DNA of 64,000 bases from Rutstroemia sp. NJR-2017a BVV2 (GCA_002946415.1 NJPS01000045.1:186001-250000); one strand, 5' to 3'; counted from the stretch's first letter, positions 40,153 to 52,905 are shown. Translations and numbers: made by a program. Notes: generated from the letters alone by a model not told the origin.

Positions 40153-43100
40153 ACTATTCACACATCTATCTGTTCACTGTTTTTTTTTCTGCTGGCTGGT
40201 CTTGTCTCTTTACCGTATTGGCTCGGGGTTTTGGTTATTGGATGATACTGGCGGCGTCTAACTATATGGAGTTTTGTACGATACCAGGGGGTTCTTTTTT
40301 TCTTCTCAAGCAATTCATGTCATATATCTTCCTGGCGTTTATCAGTGGCGTTGTTGCGAGGTTCTGTGGGATAGGTCGATAACATACTCCACACTTATGC
40401 TTTTATGGTGTACAAAGAGAGAGGGAGAAGATCAATTGCAATTTCATGTCAAATCTGTACTTCCCTTAGCTTTTTCCAGCTCTTTTCTTCTCCAACGGTT
40501 TCTTTTCACGGTTTTTGCTCTGTCCGGTGGTTTACTTAATGTATACACAAATATATAGCTGGCTTTCTCTTCTTTTTCTATTATGCTTGAGGATGGATGG
40601 ATGGATGGCATTAAGGGGGGTAGGTAACAAGGACTTGATGTTCGAAGGGAGGAAATGAGTTACAAACGAGGGAAATTTCTTGTTGGATGGAAGGGAGGAA
40701 AAGAGCAAAGCAAAGCAAAGAATGGGATGCGATGGAGTGGGAAAGCACAATCAGTTGAATTGGAATTGGAGGCATGGAAAGCAATGAAAAGAAAGGAAAG
40801 GAATCAAAATTTTTAATGAGAGGATCTGGAAATTTTTGATAGATAGCATAGCTAGCTAGCAGTTATCATGAAATAAACTCCATCCCTCCAAAAATTATCT
40901 TATCTCGAAATGGGTATGCATGCGATGCTATGATGACATACAATCTGTGAGGATAGTTACATTGGGTGGGAGGTATGAGGTAGGTGGCACGGGAATTCTT
41001 TCTTCCTTTCTTGTCTGTCCCTTGTTGAGTGTGATGTAATCCTAAGGTGTTGTGTTTTGTTGATACAGATTCGTATTCGTATTGTTTTTTTCTTTCTCTT
41101 TTTTTTTTCTCTCTTTCTTTCTCGATTGCTTCCTTTCTTGTCTAGAGTATCGTTACGCATAAATTGCTTTCTCGATCAGCTTCTACTGCACATAGGATTA
41201 GGACCCTGGTGTTAATGAAGTGGAGGGTGCAATGCTGCTCCACCTACGTAACCTTTAACTAGTGTTGCTACCGGCCCGGGTACTACTCTCATCCCGCAGT
41301 TAGTGAGCGAGCGACCCCTAAATAAAGTAAGTTATTCATTCTTCGCCACTGAGATTTATTGGTCTGGGGTTCTATCTTCTCTTTTGGCTCTTTTCTGTAT
41401 TTTTCATATTTCTGATATTTCAGCACGTTAGGTTTTAGAGTATGTACGTTTACATGCCTGGCATACGTGTATGCAAGATCTGGGGTAGGATCATGTAATG
41501 TGATGTGATGTGATCTGGTATCAGTGGAAGTTGGTCACCTCATCTCATCTCAATCTTACTAGTTTGGTTTGATTTGGGGAGTGGGAGGGGGAGGGGTATA
41601 ATTTCATGTTGTTCGTCTTCCTTTTTTTTCCTTTAGATGGGATTGTATTGGTTTCTCGTTGTGAGGATTGGGTTTGGGTTTCATTTTAGGGAGGGGGACA
41701 GTGAGGGTGAGGCGGGGGCTTGTTGCTGAGTGTTTCTTTGTGGAATATATATAATTGGATGAGTGAGTGAGTGAGTGGTTTGCTTTTCTTGCGTTGATCG
41801 GAGTCTAAGTGGGCTGGCTGGATATATGTATAATAGGCGTTAAGTAATGGATTCACTTCTATCATTACGACAGGTCTACCGCATATAAGCCTCCCTTCCT
41901 CCCATAGGACTACCAACACTATTCCTCATCCGCCGTCCAGCTCGATCTATTTGCCTGCTTACTCTTCAAACTGGATCTCAGCCGAGACATCTGGTTTGTC
42001 ACGTCTTAGTAATGCTGCAGCCAGCTTCAATGCCAAAGATAGGAGAGTTCTCCTCGGATCATTTCTTCATCCTCTATCTCTCCACAACACGACGCAGTGG
42101 ACTTGTAATGTGCTGTGCCGTGGATAACTCACTCCGGGGGCTTGCCAGTATATGATGTGATGCAGTCTAGCTTTTGCTTTTTGAAGTGGTTGTTTCTCGG
42201 TAATGTTAGGTTCTAGTCTAGGGGATGTTTCTTTCTTTGTTGTATTGGTTTAGCGGCATCGTGATGGCTCCTGGGTTCCTGGACAATGGAGAAGATGGAT
42301 GGAGTGGCACTGCAGATATAGAAGAGGAACCGTGGGATGGTGAGGAGTAGGTCGAGGAAGAGAATGCTCTGAGTGTAGATACCGGAGAGAGAGGGGGGGA
42401 GGAAGAGGGCGGAGGTTAATATGTTCGAGATAAGGAATAGGGGATGTGTCGTTGGGAAGAGGGGGATTCTCTGCTTCTCGTTCTTCTAGGTGGGGAGGTG
42501 TGGAAAGGGAATTTCAGTGGCGAGATGTGTAGAGGAGTATGGTATAGTATGGTATGGCATTGTATGGCGGGTTTGGGATGGGATAGGCTCTCGTGTGTTG
42601 CGCAGTCTTGATAAACAAGGTATGCTTCCGAATGCTGAAGTTATGGAAAGATATAGTAGGTTTGGAAAGTCGCCTTGATTGTTTTCTGTGGATGATGCCT
42701 AGGCAGTTACATCATCCAGACGATGGTAAGTGAGCGAATACGACGAGGTGAATTGACCTGATGGAGGAAGATTGAGAACTGTGGTCTGGCATAAAATGGA
42801 CTGACTCCCTGGGATAGAGTAGAGAAGTTGGTGGATCTGGGATTTGAAAGATTGAAATGAATAGATGCTCTGCAGCCACCTTGGGAGCAATCTGAGGTGC
42901 AAACACAGATAGTCCAAAGTAGCTAATCAAATGCACAGCACATACAATGGAACAGAAATGAGTAAGTAGCGAAACTAATGCCGAAGTTAGGCATGAACTT
43001 CTTCTAGCAGCAGAAATTTGCCTTGCCAAGAACGCATCCGATCATTTCAATTATTCGAATTGATATAGAAAACAAAAATGAGAGCGTAGTCAAGTTGAGG

Positions 43101-43726
43101 GCTCTCTTTGACCCAGAGCCGAAAAGGTGGTAAGCTGGAAATTGCACTGAGAGGATATGAGTTGCAGGGTCCATGACTTCCAGCCTCGCAACCTTCGATA
43201 TAGAGCTACTAAGCCATGTATGAGATATTCCCGAGATTATGATACTCTGGTACACAATATCGCTATCGCGACATCGAGAAAGCGGCATGTAGGTAGATAG
43301 GTAGTTGCAATAGTGGAGAAGAGGTCTCCTCGATTCCCAGCCCAAGCGAGCTCCTTTTTGCACCAAGTCGTAACCTCGATAAATTTTCCTCAACTGACTC
43401 GACTACTCCTCCTACAGCCATTAATTTAGGCGTCGCGAGGGGCCAGTAGGCCTTGGGCTCCAGAAACTGCCGGCGGCTCGAGGTTGAGAAAAGGTTCGGT
43501 GGGTCACTTAGACGGGATTTTATGTCAAATAGCGGTTGGGATTTAACGAGCTCCTCATGAAGATAATGGCTTTACTTCACCCAGTTTTTATTCTCAGAGA
43601 TTTCTTTTCAATTTTATTTAGCTCTCTCGAGGCATCTTCTTTGTCTCCATAACACCTGCGGCTCTGCGGTCAACTATACGTCCTTTGTCCCGAAATCATC
43701 TGTGAGGACCTTATGATTTTGATACT
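40153..43726. other. 3.6-kb gene-free tract
   Basis: Between the Q/N-rich gene and the 2EXR gene. Contains short GATG/GAGT tracts, AT-rich stretches and poly-T runs. A minus-strand frame near 43004-43393 has no ATG start at its head and no recognisable motif. Nothing else is supported. Confidence 0.5.
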
Positions 43727-44422
43727 ATGACGACCGCCGATATTACGTTCCCTCTCTTTTCGTCACTTCCTGCAGAACTGCGTTTGGAAGTTTGGTCACA
43801 TCTCCTTCCGCCTCCTCGAATCGTTCAAGTCACTACATTCCATACCCAGCCCAACTGCTTGGTATCCCTAACCAAACCGCCCATACTCTCAGGCATCAAC
43901 CACGAATCCCGTGCCTATCTCCTCTCCACCCATCAACTCCTCCAGATTCCCTCACCACAATCACAGACATCATCAACAAGCCCCCGCGAGCCCTTCCCCC
44001 AGTCTACACCCATACCCATCTCCCTAAAACATGACACAGTCTACCTAACCCTTCCACCAAGCTACCACAGTGCCTCACAAACCTCCTTGGAGTCCCTCCT
44101 CGGCCCCCTCCCGCATCTCCCCATCCGCTCCCTCGCGCTCGATTTCCGCGCCTGGAACAAATTCCGCCAGCACAATCTCATTTCGATCCTTGCACAGATG
44201 CCGTATCTACGAGAGGTGAGGATGGTGGTAGAATATGGACGTGATTTCGCCGGACCGATAGCGTTCCTAGCTGTGCCTAGCTGGAGAGGAGATTTGACTC
44301 ATCTGGCCGAGAGGGCGCAGGATGAGATTATGGAGATGCGGAGGGATTTGGGCGTTTTGGGTGGACGACGTGAGGTGCTGGTGACATGTGTTCTTTTGAC
44401 GAAAGGGGGAGAGATGGTGTGA
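43727..44422 (+). CDS. 2EXR-domain protein
   Basis: Single-exon 231-residue protein with an N-terminal 2EXR domain, a module abundant in filamentous ascomycetes and of unknown function, related in layout to F-box-like proteins. The domain opens at residue 8 with FPLFSSLPAELRLEVWSHLL, and continues through PPILSGINHESRAYLL. A middle block (LPIRSLALDFRAWNKF) and a C-terminal strand-helix pattern follow. There is no membrane or secretion signal. It ends convergently with the nucleoporin gene 272 bases away. Confidence 0.8.
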   Translation: MTTADITFPLFSSLPAELRLEVWSHLLPPPRIVQVTTFHTQPNCLVSLTKPPILSGINHESRAYLLSTHQLLQIPSPQSQTSSTSPREPFPQSTPIPISLKHDTVYLTLPPSYHSASQTSLESLLGPLPHLPIRSLALDFRAWNKFRQHNLISILAQMPYLREVRMVVEYGRDFAGPIAFLAVPSWRGDLTHLAERAQDEIMEMRRDLGVLGGRREVLVTCVLLTKGGEMV

Positions 44423-44694
44423 TGAGTTGAGGTGGCCTGAAGGCCAATACGGACCCGCTTGCCACTGGCGCAAGAGCTTGAGAAGTCGCCAGGGAATTGG
44501 ATTCTGGACCTTGGGTTGTGTGTCCTAGTCCATTGAACGGTTGAATTGCCTATTTGGGCATAAGAATAATACAGTTAATATCCCCAGTAAGACTCCTTGA
44601 TATGTATTATGATACACCGAATAACCATAAACACCAGCCCAATGCATGATCACTCTTTTATATAAACCCGCTCCTGAACAAATGCTTCGAGGTC

Positions 44695-46722
44695 TTAGAA
44701 ATTCCATAAACACCACTCTTTTTTAGGGGGTATCATTGGCATCACGCCATCAGCAAAAGCGCCGTTTTGCCTTGCTTGTAAGTACCTTGATTTTGTAGCT
44801 TCGTCATATTCCGCGTTTGGCATCTCAGAAGAATTATCGAGTGCTGGTGGGCCTTTCGGGAACCATATTTTGACGAAATTTCCCTGTACCACCGTGCCCA
44901 CCTCTCCGTCCTTGAGCGTGATCGGTCTGCCATTGAAAGATTCCGGATTTCCGTTGTTTCCCATGCGTATATAACTTTCCACGGCAGGTTGCTGCAAGTT
45001 GTTTGGATCCGGTGGAGGCTGGAAGTTCGGGCTAAATGGCCTCACATTAGACCCGTTCTGCGTAAGTGCGTTTTGATTGATATTATTAGTGTTTGTGAAC
45101 CCTGACTGAGTATTGGTAAATGATTGTTGCGAGAAGCCGTTCGGTTGAGACGGCGGGGCTGCCTGACTGTTTGCATTTCCAAAGGGGTTCTGGATTGGAG
45201 CTGCAGGTTGAGAACTCTGGGCCGTAAAAGGATTTTGCTGTGCCGGCGAAGGTGCCCCAAACGGCATAGAAGGTGCAGGCACGTTATTATTAGAATCGAA
45301 AGGATTAGGCTGGGAGGTGGGTTGACCAAAGCCAGGTGTCGAGCTTAGCGGGTTTGCATTTTGAGTCAATGGATTGACTTGAGGCTGTTGAATAGCTGGA
45401 GGGAGAGGATTCGCGGTTGATAGAGCACCAAATGCTCCAAAGACATTGTTACTTGGTTGACCTGGAAAAAATGAGTTAGACCCAGCGAAAGCAGAGAAGT
45501 TCGACGGAGCAGAACTGGAAGGCGCACCGAAAGGACTCGGCTTCTGCCCTAGGGCCGACGGCTGTCCAAAGCCAGACTGGGTAGGCTGCCCAGCACCCAT
45601 ATCGAAGGGATTGGGTTTTTGTCCCATAGCTGACGGTTGTCCAAATCCAATAGACCCCGCTGGCTGAGATGGAGTCCCAAAAGCTTGTGAGGGTGCACCA
45701 AACGCATTTGAGTTTTGACCCGAAGGTTGGCCAAATCCATTTGTAGTTTGACTGGAAGGCTGCCCAAAGGGATTCATATTTTGAGTTGGAGGTTGCCCAA
45801 ATGTACTTGTGTTTTGATTCGTAGGTTGACTGAACGCATTCCCGTTTGGAGCAGAGGGTTGACCGAATGCAGAGGGTTGACCGAACGCACTTTGCCCTGA
45901 AGGTTGACCGAATGCCGACGTTGTTGGCTGGCTGGGGGCACCAAATGTATTGTTATTCGCAGGAGCAGATTGAAGGCCAGGATTGCTTCGTTGAATCCAA
46001 GGTGTTTGATCTGTAGACGTGCCCGCCTTGCAAACATCGATTCTGTTTGGGTGTTGGTTCTCGGCATTTATTATGAACCTGATTGCGCCATCCAAATCAT
46101 TCAAAGCTGCCTTGATTTGTTGTTCTGAGCTATTCCATAGTTCCCCTGCAGCTTGTACCTATAATGCATTAGTTTTTGTTGCTCCTAATAATTTGGCCAA
46201 GGTAACAAACAGCTTGCTGTGGATTGCCAGAAGCTTCAGCTATGTAATGAAGCAGGCGCATCTCTTCGAAGCTCTGTTCGCGAGCAGGCCCTCCAAATAG
46301 CTGTTCTGGTGCCTGCTTGCCAGGTCCGTATGCTGAGAGAATCCATTGTGGTCGTTCCGTCGTGAGGTCTTGTATAATAGCTTCTCTGTCTAAATTGTAT
46401 GGTAGGCCTTGCGCTTGATTCCCTTTACATACACATTAGCTAGCACATAGAGCTAGGAATAACGTCGCTCTCACCTCGTCCCTGATTGCTGTTCCGTGAC
46501 TGCGGCCGTGACTGGTAGCTAGAGGATTGGTTCTGAAGAGGAGCGTAGCGATTGTTGTAGTTGTTTCCGCTGCTACTACTGCTATCATCGGAGTGTCGAT
46601 ATTTGCATCTATCTTTCAGGAGATCAGCATGAACTCAATGGTATGTCGTTACTCCTTAGAAACCTACCGCCAAATCTGCAATTGTTTCCGTTTTGCCAAA
46701 ATTTACATATTGGCGGAGCCAT
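44695..46722 (-). CDS. CCCH zinc-finger FG nucleoporin, Nup42/AMO1/hCG1 type
   Basis: Nuclear pore cytoplasmic-face nucleoporin that helps mRNA export with Gle1 and the helicase Dbp5. Four minus-strand exons, 46668-46722, 46475-46612, 46211-46422 and 44695-46158, give 622 residues, with phase kept at every join. The CCCH finger is split by intron 1 and has Cys6, Cys15, Cys21 and His25 (spacing C-x8-C-x5-C-x3-H). A helical region (ERPQWILSAYGPGKQAPE ... AALNDLDGAIRFI) precedes a long FG-repeat region with many FGQPS/FGAPS units. The conserved C-terminal tail (WFPKGPPALD ... PPKKEWCLWNF) is the expected Gle1-contacting end. The fungal name AMO1 is used for some homologs. The FG repeats are minisatellite-like at DNA level and may vary in copy number. 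Confidence 0.92.
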
Positions 46723-46922
46723 ACTGGGCGTGCTTGAGTATGTGGTTAAGTCGGCTTTCCAAGTCGCATTGCGGTTTCTGGTGTAGTACCTGCAAGGACT
46801 GGTAGATCGAGTCTAGGCCATCGACTGTTACTCGCTGCGACGTCGTTGCTCACAATGCTGCACAATTAATGAACTCGATATTGTAGTGTTCATGTTTAAT
46901 ACGATAGAATTCTGGATTGGTT

Positions 46923-46944
46923 GGACGCGGCCGACACCGCGTCC
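46923..46944. promoter_or_regulatory. Perfect GC-rich inverted repeat upstream of the nucleoporin gene
   Basis: GGACGCGG at 46923-46930 and its exact reverse complement CCGCGTCC at 46937-46944, with a 6-base spacer. It lies about 200 bases upstream of the nucleoporin ATG. An 8-bp palindrome of this kind is a plausible site for a dimeric factor such as a Zn2Cys6 protein. Confidence 0.5.
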
Positions 46945-47127
46945 GGAAATTTTATCGCGTAGCTTGACCCGAACAATGAAATTCACTTGCTGGAAAAGGA
47001 AGTGACGAATACGGTTGATGATTATTGTACAATTGCTACTCTATGTATGATGACGACCTATGTCCTATAACTCCATTGCAATTCTGGTATCTTCGCAAAA
47101 TCCGTACAACTATGTGATAGTTGTCTT

Positions 47128-48173
47128 TTATACATCAATCCTCGGCCCCAGACCCTCCTTTACTGCTGCTGATAATCTGTCCCAATCGAGTCCCCCTACT
47201 GACCGACCACCAATGCCTTTCAGTGACAATGTCTCTGAGAATTTCCCCATACCAATTCTCCGCATCATCACTGTGTCTCTTCCCTTTCTAATGGCTCTCC
47301 CTTCACCACGGAGCAAGTAGTCTTCAAACCAAGCCTCCTCTTCTTGTGTGAATGGAAGGTTGACCAGTTCGACGCTGCGATCCGCAATCGTTTCGGGAGA
47401 GGAATTACTGAGCACGGCGGAGATTAACAGCTCGAACATATGCCTCCGCGCGCTGTCCGCTTGCCCACGGGAAAAATAGAACGCCTCTGTAACGCTGGTT
47501 CTTGCGATGGCTGAGAACAAACTTTCTGTCGCGCTTGAACCCGTCAACGTAGGATGAACAGTGTGGTAGTATGCTAGAGGGACCGCAAGATCGTGCTTTG
47601 AATGCCGTACAAGAACCTCCAGTATCTCGTCCGCAAAGGTAGGAAGTAAAGAGGGATATGTCAGGTATTCAAGTGCCGACTAGTTTTGGTTAGCTGCACG
47701 CTTTTTGCTCGGGACAATTGTGAGGACAAACTTCGAAATCCAGGCGATCCATATGCCAAAGACCTTTTATGTAAATTTGGTATTTTTGAGGAAGAAAAGA
47801 CCTCTGCTCAAAACTCATAGAGTAGTCTCGTCGTCCAGTAGGCGCATCAAAATCAAGGAGTAAGTAGTACAGGATTGAAAGTTTAACATGATCTTCGCCA
47901 GCTGTCTCGACAATCGCCTTGTGTAAATTCCGTAAATCGCTATTCGTCTTTGGAGGATAGTATTTGACAGCTAAGAGATGTATCAGCAGAAAATATATGT
48001 GTTGAGGTGAGTGAAAGCATACGCCTTCTGATACTAGCATTCTTCATCAAAATGTCGACGAAGAGGCCTTCCAGCGTCTTTCGATTTCCCTCAATGCGCT
48101 GAACGGCAATCGTATCATATGAGCAATCTGGGTCAAAGTCAAAGACTTCGTCAAAATTTGAGAAGCTGAACAT
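47128..48173 (-). CDS. ELYS-domain nuclear pore protein (Ely5-like)
   Basis: Protein with the ELYS-like domain found in vertebrate ELYS and fission-yeast Ely5, which joins the Nup107/Y-complex of the pore. Three minus-strand exons, 48023-48173, 47732-47970 and 47128-47679, give 313 residues. Junctions rebuild continuous sequence: NASIRR|PVKYYPPKTN and MDRLDFE|SALEYLTYP. Signature stretches are KYYPPKTNSDLRNLHK, LPQKYQIYIKGLWHMDRLDFE and ARTSVTEAFYFSRGQ. It has no AT-hook or beta-propeller, as expected for the short fungal form. It lies next to another nucleoporin on the same strand and divergent from condensin SMC4. Confidence 0.85.
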
Positions 48174-48534
48174 CTCGTGCAGTTTGTCTTTGATCTAATT
48201 ATACTGATGGCTGCAAATGATGTTTGCGATGGTCTATAATCTCGCGATGCATGTACGATGAGGGTAGATAAGGATCCTTATCTTAGCGCCTTTCTTGTTT
48301 TGAAGTAAACAATGCCCGCATCAACACACAGAATTCGAATAAAACATATTAAGACGACAATTCACGCCAAAACAACAAACATAACGGACTCATGACGCTG
48401 GACTGAGTGGTGAGTTCCTCTTTCTTCCAAGAACTCATATATTGTGTTGCTAACGCCTAACTCAGTAGTGTTAAAACCCTAAGTCGACTTTTCCGCGCGC
48501 ACGAAATAAAGCATATCTTAAGCCGAAAACCAAT
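48174..48534. promoter_or_regulatory. Divergent promoter, ELYS and SMC4
   Basis: 361 bases between two start codons must serve both genes. CACGAAA, the core of the yeast Swi4/Swi6 cell-cycle box, occurs at 48500-48506, 29 bases before the SMC4 ATG. The position in a probable leader and the short motif make function uncertain. Confidence 0.35.
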
Positions 48535-51500
48535 ATGGCATCAGAGACCCCCGCTCGTCCCTCTCGAAGGGTGGCATCACGCCGAAAAGTTGTAGTTGAG
48601 TCGTCCGACGAGGAAGAGAATGTCCCAGTCAAGGTCGAAGAAGATGAGGAGGACGACTTCACCCCTGCGCCAAAGCGAAGTCCACGGAAATCTACTCAGT
48701 CAAGGCGGAAGACAACAAACTCCATTGCGGCAACACCTCGAACAGGCGGTAGAGCTAAAAATAGTATGGGGGCTGAGAATATTGAGCCCTCTGAGATATT
48801 TGATCCTGAACAAACAGCGACTCCAGCACCAGACTCACCAGTGAAGAAGGCGGCGCCACGCAAAAAGAGTGTGCCCATACGAAGCGCACGCAGTTCAATG
48901 ACCCCTGATACTCAATCTTCTTTACCGACTCCGAAACCTTCGCAATCTCCCGAGCCTTCTGAATTGCACAACAACACCGTTCTTGCTGATATAACAGAGC
49001 GACCTGGTACCTCGGACAGTCAAACATCAACTGTTAAACCTATTAGGGCGATGGATACGATTCTTGAAAAGCCCATGGATATTGTCATGAAATCGAGAAA
49101 TACAACAACGCCAGTGGTCGAGGATACTGGCCCAAAGGCTCGACTTGTTATCACTTACTTGATTCTTACCAATTTCAAGAGTTACGCTGGTCGTCAGGAA
49201 GTTGGTCCCTTTCACGCATCATTTTCTTCTGTCGTTGGGCCAAACGGTTCTGGCAAATCCAACGTCATTGACTCTCTTCTTTTCGTTTTTGGTTTCAGAG
49301 CTAGCAAGATGCGACAAGGGAAAATTTCCGCCTTGATTCATAACTCTGCCGCATTCCCAGATCTAGACCACTGTGAGGTAGCTGTACATTTCCAAGAAGT
49401 GATGGATCAGCCAGATGGAACGCACCAGGTCATGCCGGATTCTGATCTCGTGATATCTCGCAAAGCGTTCAAAAACAATGCTAGCAAGTACTACATTAAT
49501 GGGAAGGAATCCAATTTCACAATTGTCACTACACTTTTGAGAGACCGAGGCGTGGACTTAGATCACAAGCGATTCTTAATTCTCCAGGGTGAAGTCGAAT
49601 CGATCGCCCAGATGAAGCCGAAAGCAGCCAACGAACATGATGATGGACTTTTGGAGTACCTGGAGGATATTATTGGCACCTCAAAATACAAGACCCCAAT
49701 TGAAGAATCTGCGGCAGAAGTGGAAACGTTGAACGAAGTTTGTGTTGAGAAAAGTGGCCGTGTGCAGCATGTCGAAAAGGAGAAAAATAGCCTAGAAGAC
49801 AAGAAGAACAAGGCACTCGCTTACATCAAGGATGAAAACGAACTGGCTATGAAGCAATCAGCTTTGTATCAAGTTTATATCAATGAATGTGGTGATAATT
49901 TAGCAGTCACAGAAGAGGCAATTGGTCAGATGCAGGCACAGCTGGATGCTGAGCTGGAGAAACATCAAGGAAATGAAGCAGGTATCAAACAGCTGGAGAA
50001 ACAGTACAAGAAGGGCCAAAAAGAATACGAGTCAGTGGAGAAGGACACACAAGCAATTCTCAAAGAGATGGCAAGTCTTGACCAGGAGCGAGTAAAGCTT
50101 GAGGAGAAGAGAAAATTCTTGACAAGCAAGCAGAAGAAATTGGAGAAGACGATCAGCACATCTGAGTCAGCCATAGCTGATGCTCAAGCGACAATTGAGA
50201 AATGTGGAGAGGATATTGAGAGTTCCGCAGCCGAGATAGCGGAAATGGAGGAGAAAATGGCTGCTGAAGAGCAGGAGCTGACCAAGATAAGAGACAATCT
50301 TAAGGGGAAGACGCAACAATTCTCTGATCAAATTGCTGTCAAGCAAAAGTCGCTGGAGCCTTGGAATGAAAAGATTAACCAGAAACAGTCCGCTATTGCC
50401 GTAGCAGAGAGTGAGTTGGCCATACTTCACGAAAAGGCCAATGCAGGTGCGGTGGCGCTTGAGGAACTCGAAACAAAGATCCAGAATATCGAGGAGGGGC
50501 GTGAAGCTAGGCTCGCTGAGATTGAGCAATGCAAAGTCGAGAGGAAGAAGCTAGAGAAAGAGGCTGCCCGCCTGCAATCTGAGCTGACTCAACTGTCCGA
50601 GAAGGAACCGGAATTCCGTGCTCGGTTATCTGGTGCTCGTCAGAAAGCAGATGAAGCTCGTGCTAGTCTTTCAAATACTCAAACGCAAGGAAATGTATTG
50701 ACAGGTCTTATGAGACTCAAGGAGACCGGTCGAATTGACGGATTCCACGGAAGACTTGGAAATTTGGGCACGATTGACAAGCAATTTGATATCGCCATAT
50801 CTACTGCTTGCGGGGCTCTCGACAATTTCGTTACAGACACCGTCGAAGCTGGACAGCAGTGCATTGAGTACCTGCGGAAAACCAACCTTGGACGTGGTAA
50901 CTTCATGTGTTTGGACAAGCTGGGCAATAGAGATCTATCGCCGATCGATACTCCTGAAAATGTTCCTCGTCTATTTGACCTGATCAAGGCTAAGGATGAT
51001 AAGTTCAGACCAGCTTTCTTCCATTCGCTGCAAAATACTCTGGTTGCAAAGGATTTGGCACAAGCCAACCGCATTGCGTACGGAGCTAAGAGATGGCGTG
51101 TTGTGACTTTGGACGGGCAATTGATTGATAAGTCTGGTACAATGTCAGGAGGAGGCAATACAGTCAAGAAAGGTCTCATGTCTTCTAAACTTGTTGCCGA
51201 CGTCTCAAAGGAGCAGGTCGCCAAGCTTGAGGTGGACAGAGATGAACTCGAACAAACCTTCCAAAAGTTCCAAGACCGTCAGACAGACTTGGAAACAAGG
51301 ATCAAAGATCTCAACAACAAAATACCTCAACTTGATACCAAAATGCAGAAGCTTGGTCTCGACATTGAAAGTTCGGCACGAAATTTGGCAGATGCGCAAC
51401 GACGAATCAAGGAGTTAAGCAAAGAACATCAACCTTCACAAACGGACGATGGCCGTGTCACCACATTGAAGAAGGATATTGCCAAGCTCAACAAGGAGAT

Positions 51501-52905
51501 TGAGAAGCTTCATAACGAAACAGCCAGTGTCGAAGCAGAAATTAAAGCTCTTCAAGACAAGATCATGCAAGTTGGTGGTGAGAAGCTTCGTGCTCAGCGT
51601 GCAAAGGTTGATGCGCTAAAAGAAGAGATTGACTCTCTAAGTCAAGCCATGTCCACTGCCGAAGTCACCAAAACCAAGGCGGAGAAGCAACTTGCCAAGC
51701 ATGAGAAGGATCATGCAAAGGCCAGCAAGGAACTGGCTGCTTCTGCTGCGGATCTTGAAGCATTGGAGGAAGAGATTCAGAATCAAGGATCCAACTCAGA
51801 GGGTTCCCAAGCCAAGGTCGAAGAAGCTCAAGAAGCATTGCGTGCGAAGAAGGAAGAGCTCAACGCAGTGAAAGCCGAACTTGACGAAAAGACTACCGAG
51901 CTTAACGAGATCCGCGCGATCGAAATCGAAATGCGCAACAAGCTCGAAGAAAACCAAAAAGTTCTCGTTGAGAACCAAAAACGTCTAAGATACTGGCAAG
52001 AAAAGCTGAGCAAACTCGCACTTCAGAACGTCAGCGATCTTGGTGAGGAAGCTGAGGCCGAAGAACTCCCTGCTTTCACAAAAGATGAACTTGCAGACAT
52101 GAGCAAGGAGACTCTGAAAGCCGAAATCGCCATCTTGGAAGAAAAGACGCAAAACGTAAATGTGGAGCTCGGCGTTCTCGCCGAATATCGTCGTCGTGTC
52201 GAAGAACACGCTGCGCGTAACCAGGACCTGCAAAGCGCAGTGGCGCAACGCGACATGGCGAAGAAACGCTGTGACGATCTCCGACGTCTGCGTCTGGAAG
52301 GGTTCATGGAAGGTTTCAGCACGATTTCTCTAAGGCTGAAGGAAATGTACCAGATGATTACGATGGGTGGGAATGCAGAACTCGAACTCGTGGACTCGCT
52401 CGATCCGTTCTCGGAGGGCATCCTGTTTAGTGTTATGCCGCCGAAGAAATCGTGGAAGAATATCTCGAATCTGAGTGGTGGGGAGAAGACGCTGAGTAGT
52501 TTGGCGTTGGTGTTTGCGTTGCATCATTATAAACCGACGCCGTTGTATGTTATGGATGAGATTGATGCTGCGTTGGATTTTAGGAATGTGAGTGTTTTCC
52601 CTTCTCTTTCTCTTCTTTTTTTTCTTCTTCCCTTTCTCTCTCTCTTCTTGTCCCTCCCTTTTGCCCGTCTGTTAGGTTATTTGGAGAATGCATGTATGCT
52701 TGCAGTTTGCTAACAGATTTACCTCAAGGTCTCGATTGTAGCGTCTTATATCAAGGAGAGAACGAAGAATGCTCAGTTCATCGTTATCTCGTTGAGGAAC
52801 AACATGTTCGAGTTGGCTAGTCGTTTGGTTGGTGTTTATAAGGTTAATCACATGACGAAGAGTGTGACGATTGAGAATAGAGATTATATTACTGCGAGGG
52901 CGTAG
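48535..52905 (+). CDS. SMC4: Condensin subunit SMC4
   Basis: ATPase subunit of condensin, which pairs with SMC2 to compact mitotic chromosomes. Two exons, 48535-52587 and 52729-52905, give 1409 residues. The N-terminal 200 residues are a charged, phosphosite-rich extension typical of SMC4. Walker A GPNGSGKS begins at about residue 235. The Q-loop stretch LILQGEVESIAQMKPKA is the SMC4 form. Two long coiled coils flank a hinge at about 715-880 (LGTIDKQFDIAISTACG). The ABC signature LSGGEK is near 1313, and Walker B reads LYVMDEIDAALDF. The 141-nt intron cuts just after DFRN and exon 2 supplies the last 59 residues (VSIVASYIKERTK ... ITARA). Retention would replace that end with a hydrophobic tail and stop at 52713. 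Confidence 0.97.

Noticed and set aside
43004..43393. Minus-strand 129-codon frame in the 40-43.7 kb tract
   Set aside because: It has no ATG at the head of the frame, no motif, and overlaps another frame with equal claim.
44695..46158. FG-repeat array as a transposon or CRISPR-like repeat
   Set aside because: The repeats encode in-frame FGQPS-type units of a nucleoporin with conserved ends; spacers are not unique sequence.
50679..51224. Long antisense frames inside SMC4 and other coding exons
   Set aside because: Shadow frames of highly coding-biased sequence; no independent features.
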